Assembly: GCA_964342515.1 (NCBI GenBank)
Contig: CAYFFP010000010.1
Span: forward strand, 1 to 8,939
From: UBA5004 sp964342515
GTDB taxonomy: Bacteria > Patescibacteriota > Minisyncoccia > Phycocordibacterales > Zambryskibacteraceae
Direction: 5' to 3'
Length of the DNA stretch: 8,939 nucleotides
The stretch's first letter is position 1. Every line of letters starts with the position of its first letter. Position numbers and translations under genes: made by a program. Of this stretch, positions 5,614 through 8,939 are shown one piece after another. The notes under the pieces are model-generated. The model worked only from the letters and a program-made list of their open reading frames with translations, did no database searches and had not been told where the DNA came from.

Positions 5614-6648
5614 ATGCCCAAAACAAAAACAACCCAAGGTCGAACCTTAAATATCGATTCCCAAGGTTCGACCTTAAAGAATATCGATGCCACTCTGGAT
5701 GCCATTAGAACAAAGTTTGGCGAGGACTCAATAATGAAGCTTGGCGACAAGCCGAGGGTTGGCGTTGACGCCATCTCTACCGGTTCTATAGGACTTGACG
5801 CCGCCTTAGGAGTCGGCGGCGTCCCCCGCGGCAGGATTATCGAGATCTTCGGTCCGGAATCGTCCGGCAAAACTACTCTTTCCCTCCACGTCATCGCCGA
5901 GGCGCAGAAGCATGGTGGCATTTGCGCCTTTATCGACGCCGAACATGCCATGGACCCCGAGTACGCCAAGCGGCTGGGGGTAAAGATCGACGAACTTTTA
6001 ATCTCCCAGCCAGACACTGGTGAACAAGCTTTGGAAATCGTCGACTCTCTGGTACGTTCCGGCAAGCTTGATGTCATAGTTATTGATTCAGTGGCGGCGC
6101 TCACGCCGAAAGATGAAATCGAGGGAGATATGGGCGCATATCACGTCGGTAAGCAGGCGCGGCTCATGAGTCAGGCCCTTCGCAAACTTACAGCCATCGT
6201 AGCCAAGACCAAGACCATCGTAATTTTCATCAACCAGATCCGCATGCAGATCGGCGTGATGTTCGGCAATCCGGAGACTACCACCGGCGGCAAAGCGCTG
6301 AAGTTCTACTCTTCGGTGCGTTTAGACATCCGCCGTATTGCCCAGATCAAAAAGGGCGAAGAAGTAATGGGCGGACGCACGCGCGTGAAAGTGGTCAAGA
6401 ACAAAGTGGCCGCGCCATTCAAGCAGACGGAGTTCGACCTGATGTTTAACGAGGGCATTTCGCGCGAAGGCGAGCTCATCGCTCTGGGAGAGAAATTCGG
6501 AATGGTCCAAAAATCCGGCAGCACCTATAAATACCACGGCGAGAAACTCGCAGTCGGCTACGACGCTACTCGCACCTACTTGCGCGAGAACAAAAAAGTA
6601 GCAGACCAAATCTTGAAAGAAATTCGAGTAAAGTTTAAAGAAGTTTAG
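5614..6648 (+). CDS. recA: Recombinase RecA
   Basis: The 344-residue RecA forms ATP-dependent filaments on ssDNA and drives strand exchange in repair. Visible motifs: FGEDSIMKLG (35-44), Walker A GPESSGKT (80-87), DAEHA with the catalytic Glu at 110, VIDSVAALTP (156-165, Walker B), the L1 region near IEGDMGAYHVGKQARLMSQ, and FINQIR (205-210) followed by the L2 region GNPETTTGGKALKFYSS. Walker A comes about 14 residues later than in E. coli RecA (66-73). The extra N-terminal residues are two copies of a short peptide (QGRTLNIDS, QGSTLKNIDA) encoded by a duplicated palindrome. The C-terminus ends KFKEV, lacking the acidic tail that restrains E. coli RecA. The ATG directly follows the TAA of the preceding gene and has no SD, so translation probably depends on coupling. 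It converges with the next gene with a 4-bp overlap. Confidence 0.98.
   Translation: MPKTKTTQGRTLNIDSQGSTLKNIDATLDAIRTKFGEDSIMKLGDKPRVGVDAISTGSIGLDAALGVGGVPRGRIIEIFGPESSGKTTLSLHVIAEAQKHGGICAFIDAEHAMDPEYAKRLGVKIDELLISQPDTGEQALEIVDSLVRSGKLDVIVIDSVAALTPKDEIEGDMGAYHVGKQARLMSQALRKLTAIVAKTKTIVIFINQIRMQIGVMFGNPETTTGGKALKFYSSVRLDIRRIAQIKKGEEVMGGRTRVKVVKNKVAAPFKQTEFDLMFNEGISREGELIALGEKFGMVQKSGSTYKYHGEKLAVGYDATRTYLRENKKVADQILKEIRVKFKEV
5633..5689. repeat. Duplicated palindromic unit in the RecA N-terminus
   Basis: AAGGTCGAACCTT (5636-5648) and AAGGTTCGACCTT (5663-5675) are exact reverse complements of each other, and each is nearly palindromic itself (AAGGT-3 nt-ACCTT). Each is preceded by CCC and followed by TTAAA and ATATCGAT or TATCGAT, so the segment is also a direct repeat of about 27 and 30 nt. 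It encodes RecA residues about 7-26, before the conserved core. Confidence 0.7.
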
Positions 6649-7229
6649 CGTCTATTTCTCTGATCCACCCTCCTCTTAAAGAGCTTCTCGCGGAATCCTC
6701 CTTCATTTACAAACTTTTGTTCAAGGGATAGACGAAGCTTTTTCTGAAGGTAAATGGCTTGGTGAGTTAAGGTAACCAGAAGATTAATTACTTTTGTCTC
6801 ATCCTTAGGGAGATCAGGGAAATTGGGGTTATCAGGGAGAGTTTTATTAAATTTTAACATCTCCCATATTTCCCCGATTTCCCTAACTTCCCTTACTACT
6901 CTTTCTTTCTCCCAGAGTTCAACCTTATTTTGTCTAGAATACGATATATAATCTCTTAGAAGCTCTTCGAGCGAAGCAGAATTCACTCCCAGAAGCTTAA
7001 TGTAACCCTCCAAACTCGCCTGCTGATTGCCTTCTAATAAATTTTGCATACCCGAACGAGCCGCTTGCACCATTTGGTCTTGTGTCCTTCTAGAGGACAA
7101 TTTGTCGAAATATCTTTTGCAAAACTCTACGGTATAGTCATAAATGGGTACCGTAATCTTGTATGCCAAAAGATATTCATATCCCGCCTTTCCCCTACTT
7201 CCCTTATCTCCCTGATATCCCTTATGCAT
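6645..7229 (-). CDS. Four-helix-bundle suffix domain protein
   Basis: The 194-residue protein matches the four-helix bundle family related to the proteins encoded by 23S rRNA intervening sequences, in its suffix-domain version. Helix 1 is about 19-42 (YDYTVEFCKRYFDK). The hallmark segment is at about 50-67 (QDQMVQAARSGMQNLLEG). Helix 3 is about 74-99 (KLLGVNSASLEELLRDY), and helix 4 with the end motif is about 145-186 (LTHQAIYLQKKLRLSLEQ, then NEGGFREKLFKRR). The biochemical role of this family is unknown. Two oddities: residues 4-18 are a (Gly-X-X)5 run encoded by a 9-nt tandem repeat, and residues 113-141, between helices 3 and 4, are encoded by a large inverted repeat of the same type of unit. 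The stop overlaps the recA stop by 4 bp. A TATAAT box 6 nt before the ATG suggests a leaderless mRNA. Confidence 0.8.
   Translation of the reverse strand: MHKGYQGDKGSRGKAGYEYLLAYKITVPIYDYTVEFCKRYFDKLSSRRTQDQMVQAARSGMQNLLEGNQQASLEGYIKLLGVNSASLEELLRDYISYSRQNKVELWEKERVVREVREIGEIWEMLKFNKTLPDNPNFPDLPKDETKVINLLVTLTHQAIYLQKKLRLSLEQKFVNEGGFREKLFKRRVDQRNRR
6808..6892. repeat. 85-bp imperfect inverted repeat of G-rich nonamers inside the four-helix gene
   Basis: Arms of 33 nt (6808-6840 and 6860-6892) match as reverse complements at 25 of 33 positions around a 19-nt A/T loop. Each arm carries four runs of 3-4 G (or C) at a 9-10-nt spacing, for example GGGAGATCA and GGGAAATTG. It encodes residues 113-141: one arm gives a three-residue periodicity (REV, REI, GEI, WEM), and the other gives Pro at every third residue. 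The frame is preserved. Confidence 0.7.
7177..7221 (-). repeat. Five tandem GGGA nonamers encoding a Gly-X-X run
   Basis: Read on the minus strand, five 9-nt units follow without gaps: GGGATATCA, GGGAGATAA, GGGAAGTAG, GGGAAAGGC and GGGATATGA. They encode residues 4-18 of the four-helix protein, with Gly at every third position. Five G-runs separated by 5-6 nt also satisfy the usual G-quadruplex pattern. The same unit type forms the arms of the inverted repeat at 6808-6892. Confidence 0.75.
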
Positions 7230-7230
7230 A

Positions 7231-7259
7231 TTGTGATTATACCTGACTTGGGCTATATT
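7231..7259 (+). promoter_or_regulatory. efp promoter, apparently leaderless
   Basis: TTGTGA (7231-7236), a 17-nt spacer and TATATT (7254-7259) place the start at about 7266, only 1-2 nt before the ATG at 7268. No SD is present. It overlaps the divergent minus-strand -10 at 7236-7241, so the two promoters should compete. Confidence 0.55.
7236..7241 (-). promoter_or_regulatory. TATAAT -10 box of the four-helix gene, apparently leaderless
   Basis: A perfect minus-strand TATAAT ends 6 nt before the ATG at 7229, so transcription would begin at or next to the start codon. The -35 region (GTCAAA at 17-nt spacing) is poor. It shares one base with the -35 of the efp promoter on the other strand. Confidence 0.5.
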
Positions 7260-7267
7260 TTGACCCT

Positions 7268-7828
7268 ATGTTGGACTACAGCGAAGTTACGGTGCGCAAA
7301 TACATCATTTACGAGGGCGAGCCGTGGGAGGTTATCGCTTCTCACGTCTTCAGGAAGCAGCAGAGAAAGCCCGTTAATGCCACCAAGCTGAAGAACCTTA
7401 TTACCGGCAGAGTGACCGAGGTTTCTTTCCACGTCTCAGACAAAGTAGAGGAAGCAGAGATAGATAAGAAAGAAGTTAAATATCTTTATACCAACAAAGG
7501 AGAGTTCTGGTTCTGTGAAGCCAATGATCCATCCAAAAGATTTGAATTACCAGAAGAAATGATCGGTAATGGGTCAAGATTTCTTAAACCAAATATTTTG
7601 ATTGATGCAATATTATTTAATGAAAAAATAATAGGCATTAAAGTCCCCATCAAAATGGAACTTAGGGTTGTCGAGGCCCACGAAGCGACTCGGGGGAATA
7701 CTGCGCAGGGAGCGACGAAGTCAGTGGTCCTTGAGACTGGGGCGGAGATACAGGTCCCGATGTTTGTGAAGGAGGGAGACGCGGTTCGGGTGAATACTGA
7801 GACGGGCGAGTATACAGATCGAGTATAA
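7268..7828 (+). CDS. efp: Translation elongation factor P
   Basis: The 186-residue EF-P has the usual length of a three-domain factor that binds stalled ribosomes and promotes peptide bonds at consecutive prolines. The N-terminal domain carries YEGEPWEV and TKLKNLITGR; the C-terminal OB domain ends with the signature VVEAHEATRGNTAQGATK. An ungapped hand alignment of the loop between GEP and KL with E. coli EF-P puts Gln32 at the position of the modified Lys34; the loop reads FRKQQRKPVNATKL. So the residue normally modified by lysylation or rhamnosylation is absent. Base composition is uneven: about 25% GC over 7541-7640 and about 62% over 7661-7760. The 3' 167 bp overlap an antisense reading frame. 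The start is ATG with an apparently leaderless promoter; no terminator is seen after it. Confidence 0.95.
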   Translation: MLDYSEVTVRKYIIYEGEPWEVIASHVFRKQQRKPVNATKLKNLITGRVTEVSFHVSDKVEEAEIDKKEVKYLYTNKGEFWFCEANDPSKRFELPEEMIGNGSRFLKPNILIDAILFNEKIIGIKVPIKMELRVVEAHEATRGNTAQGATKSVVLETGAEIQVPMFVKEGDAVRVNTETGEYTDRV

Positions 7829-8075
7829 AGCCGAGCAAGAATCCGACAGCTCCCCAGTATAAGAGGATAAAGAGAAGTTCTTGCCCTACCGAAGCCGGAG
7901 CACCGCCTAAGATTTTATAAATAGCGATAAGCGGCAGAAAGATCGGAGTAGCAAAGTAGTCCGCGAAACAGCTATCGCCGGCCGAATCGGGGCAGAACGC
8001 TTTCAACACAAATACGAGCCCTGCAAAGAGCGGTACGAAAATAACGGCTTGGAGAGAATACGGCACGTTTCGCAT
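7662..8075 (-). CDS. Small integral membrane protein, C-terminus antisense to efp
   Basis: The 137-residue frame has three hydrophobic segments at about 8-26, 41-56 and 66-86 and a Cys pair (28, 36) in the loop after the first. No family is recognised. It follows rpsR by 14 bp on the same strand and so may belong to the rpsF-ssb-rpsR series. Residues from about 83 on (167 bp) are antisense to the conserved end of efp and read as a Pro/Ser/Gln-rich cytoplasmic tail, which is likely dictated by efp. The membrane part outside efp is the credible gene. The tail could be real overlap or the result of a lost stop codon. The ATG at 8075 has AAGG immediately before it, too close to be an SD, and a TATAAT 6 nt upstream. 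Confidence 0.6.
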   Translation of the reverse strand: MRNVPYSLQAVIFVPLFAGLVFVLKAFCPDSAGDSCFADYFATPIFLPLIAIYKILGGAPASVGQELLFILLYWGAVGFLLGFILDLYTRPSQYSPEPRLPPSQTSGPVSPPQSQGPLTSSLPAQYSPESLRGPRQP

Positions 8076-8081
8076 CCTTAA

Positions 8082-8087
8082 ATTATA
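8082..8087 (-). promoter_or_regulatory. Possible -10 box upstream of the small membrane protein
   Basis: Minus-strand TATAAT lies in the 14-bp gap after rpsR and 6 nt before the ATG at 8075. No acceptable -35 is present. It matches the spacing seen at 7236-7241, so an internal leaderless start is possible, but AT-rich gaps give such matches by chance. Confidence 0.3.
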
Positions 8088-8089
8088 AC

Positions 8090-8269
8090 TTATCTTGAGA
8101 CGTACGGCAGTAATCCCAAGAAGCGGGCGCGTTTGATAGCCAGAGCAATCTGCCTCTGGTTCTTGGAAGGCGCCTTGGAGCGGCGGCGGGACTGGATGCG
8201 GGCATGCGGAGTAAGAAACTTCCTTAAAGTTTCCGCGTCTTTGTAGTCTACGTAATCGTTTTTATTCAT
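8090..8269 (-). CDS. rpsR: 30S ribosomal protein S18
   Basis: The 59-residue protein keeps the S18 core: YKDAETLRKFLTPHARI, a basic segment RRRSKAPSKNQRQ, and AIKRARFLGLLPY at the C-terminus. S18 binds 16S rRNA next to S6 on the platform of the small subunit. It is shorter than typical bacterial S18 (about 70-75) because the N-terminal extension is missing. The start at 8269 was chosen because the upstream in-frame ATG (8302) would overlap ssb and add 11 unrelated residues. The gene follows ssb by 16 bp in the classical rpsF-ssb-rpsR order. No SD; the gap carries a short motif also found before ssb. Confidence 0.95.
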   Translation of the reverse strand: MNKNDYVDYKDAETLRKFLTPHARIQSRRRSKAPSKNQRQIALAIKRARFLGLLPYVSR

Positions 8270-8285
8270 AGTGAGCAGTGTCGAA
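8268..8285 (-). repeat. Short motif upstream of rpsR, copy 1
   Basis: Minus-strand TTCGACACTGCTCACTAT fills the ssb-rpsR gap and runs into the rpsR ATG. A near copy, TTCGACAAGCTCACTAT, lies upstream of ssb at 8738-8754; the two differ only in the middle 2-3 bases. Confidence 0.5.
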
Positions 8286-8729
8286 CTAGAAAGGGATGTC
8301 ATCGATGTTTACGTTCTCTTCGGGATACTCTATAGTATCCGGCGGCACATCCTGCTTGTCCTCCGTGTTCTTTGCTGGAGCAGGGGAGGTTGCGCTTCCG
8401 CCGGAGCGGGGTCCGAACTGAACTCTGTCGGCCACTACCTCCGTACGATACTTCTTCTGACCGTCCGCGGCATCCCAAGACCTCGTCTGCATGCGACCTT
8501 CGACTAAGACGCTCGAGCCCTTGCGCAGATACTGGGCCGTAGTTTCCGCCTGACGGCCGAACACCACCACATTGTGGAAGTCAGCCGATTCCTGCCGCGC
8601 GCCGTTCTTATCCTTCCAAACTCGGTTCGTAGCGACACCTAGAGTGGCGACTTGCACGCCGGACGGCAGCGAGCGCAGTTCCGGATCGCGGGTGAGATTG
8701 CCTATGATGATAGCGCGGTTAAAATACAT
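8286..8729 (-). CDS. ssb: Single-stranded DNA-binding protein
   Basis: The 147-residue SSB has an N-terminal OB fold (about 1-107: MYFNRAIIIGNLTRDPELR, ATLGVATNRVW, ESADFHNVVVFG, LVEGRMQTRSW, YRTEVVADRVQFG) that wraps ssDNA through aromatic residues such as W38, F51 and W85. A flexible Gly/Ser/Pro/Ala-rich linker (about 108-130) and an acidic tip NIDDIPF follow; the DDIPF end is the docking site for repair and replication partners. The length is short, as often in reduced genomes. It sits between rpsF and rpsR, as in many bacteria. No SD; a TATAAA hexamer ends 5 nt before the ATG. Confidence 0.95.
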   Translation of the reverse strand: MYFNRAIIIGNLTRDPELRSLPSGVQVATLGVATNRVWKDKNGARQESADFHNVVVFGRQAETTAQYLRKGSSVLVEGRMQTRSWDAADGQKKYRTEVVADRVQFGPRSGGSATSPAPAKNTEDKQDVPPDTIEYPEENVNIDDIPF

Positions 8730-8737
8730 AGTTATTT

Positions 8738-8754
8738 ATAGTGAGCTTGTCGAA
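8738..8754 (-). repeat. Short motif upstream of ssb, copy 2
   Basis: Minus-strand TTCGACAAGCTCACTAT lies in the 26-bp rpsF-ssb gap. It resembles the CTGAGCTTGTCGAAG-type REP-like repeat that I recall from many environmental genomes, with one base changed and no closing arm. Copy 1 is at 8268-8285. Confidence 0.5.
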
Positions 8755-8755
8755 T

Positions 8756-8939
8756 CTATTCTAGCACGGGTAGAGCTTCTTCCTTGTTCTCTCTTTCGCT
8801 CTTCGCCTTCTCCTCCATCGCTACTCTGGCTTTTGCAAAAGTAAAGGCAGTCTCTCTGGGAGTTTTGATCAGGAGAAATCTCAAGAGCTCATCCATTTTC
8901 TCGAGCCCGGCTTTAATTTTATCAATGGGGTGCTCAAGC
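8756..8939 (-). CDS. rpsF: 30S ribosomal protein S6, C-terminal part (cut by window edge)
   Basis: The minus-strand frame from the right edge to a TAG at 8756-8758 encodes the last 60 residues. They begin LEHPIDKIKAGLEKMDELLRF and continue LLIKTPRETAF, which fits the second helix and last strand of S6 (the KMDELLRFLL segment is typical). A charged tail AMEEKAKSERENKEEALPVLE follows. S6 pairs with S18 on the small-subunit platform. The identification rests on this pattern and on its place directly before ssb and rpsR. The start lies beyond the window. Confidence 0.88.
   Translation of the reverse strand, partial: LEHPIDKIKAGLEKMDELLRFLLIKTPRETAFTFAKARVAMEEKAKSERENKEEALPVLE

Noticed and set aside
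5633..5689. LexA/SOS box in front of recA
   Set aside because: The CGAAC/GTTCG-containing palindromes lie inside the recA coding region, with spacing unlike a LexA operator and no promoter nearby; a repeat origin explains them better.
7177..7221. CRISPR array
   Set aside because: Units are 9 nt, contiguous, without spacers, and coding.
8270..8302. Longer S18 from the ATG at 8302
   Set aside because: The added residues overlap the SSB C-terminus and do not resemble S18.

Overview
The window reads as a piece of a Candidate Phyla Radiation (Patescibacteria, probably Parcubacteria/Paceibacteria) chromosome. The reasons are: an S-layer-like protein made of a signal peptide, a peptidoglycan-binding domain and long beta-rich Thr/Ser segments; a four-helix-bundle suffix protein; a 59-residue S18; near absence of Shine-Dalgarno sequences; very short intergenic gaps; and several short palindromic repeats inside genes. 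TGA is used as a stop (ftsK), so the code looks standard. The taxonomic call is inference; no rRNA is present.

Layout, left to right. 1-175: a promoter reading out of the left edge on the minus strand, then a perfect 21-bp-stem bidirectional terminator. 176-2348: the large exported cell-surface protein on the minus strand, with a promoter, a leader of about 100 nt and a hairpin at the mRNA 5' end. 2374-2979: a small winged-helix protein on the minus strand, divergent from ftsK. 3095-6648: a tight plus-strand operon ftsK - small anchored Ig-like protein - recA, joined by an ATGA overlap and then a TAA/ATG abutment. 6645-7229: a four-helix-bundle protein, convergent with recA (4-bp overlap) and divergent from efp. 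7268-7828: efp. 7662-8939: the minus-strand series rpsF (cut by the window edge) - ssb - rpsR - small membrane protein, the last overlapping the 3' end of efp in antisense.

Functionally this is a core-genome stretch: chromosome segregation (FtsK), recombination (RecA), ssDNA protection (SSB), ribosome parts (S6, S18), translation rescue at proline stretches (EF-P) and the cell surface.

Three observations stand out. First, ftsK, recA and the four-helix gene each carry palindromic or 9-nt-periodic DNA that keeps the reading frame and lies in linkers, tails or loops. There are five such segments of at least four sequence types in about 3.6 kb, resembling in principle the palindromic elements of Rickettsia that insert into protein genes. 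Second, a perfect DnaA box (TTATCCACA) lies 29 or 30 nt upstream of a TATAAT box in two separate minus-strand promoters, one of which drives the surface protein. Third, several starts have a -10-like box 5 to 8 nt before the ATG and no SD, which suggests leaderless mRNAs.
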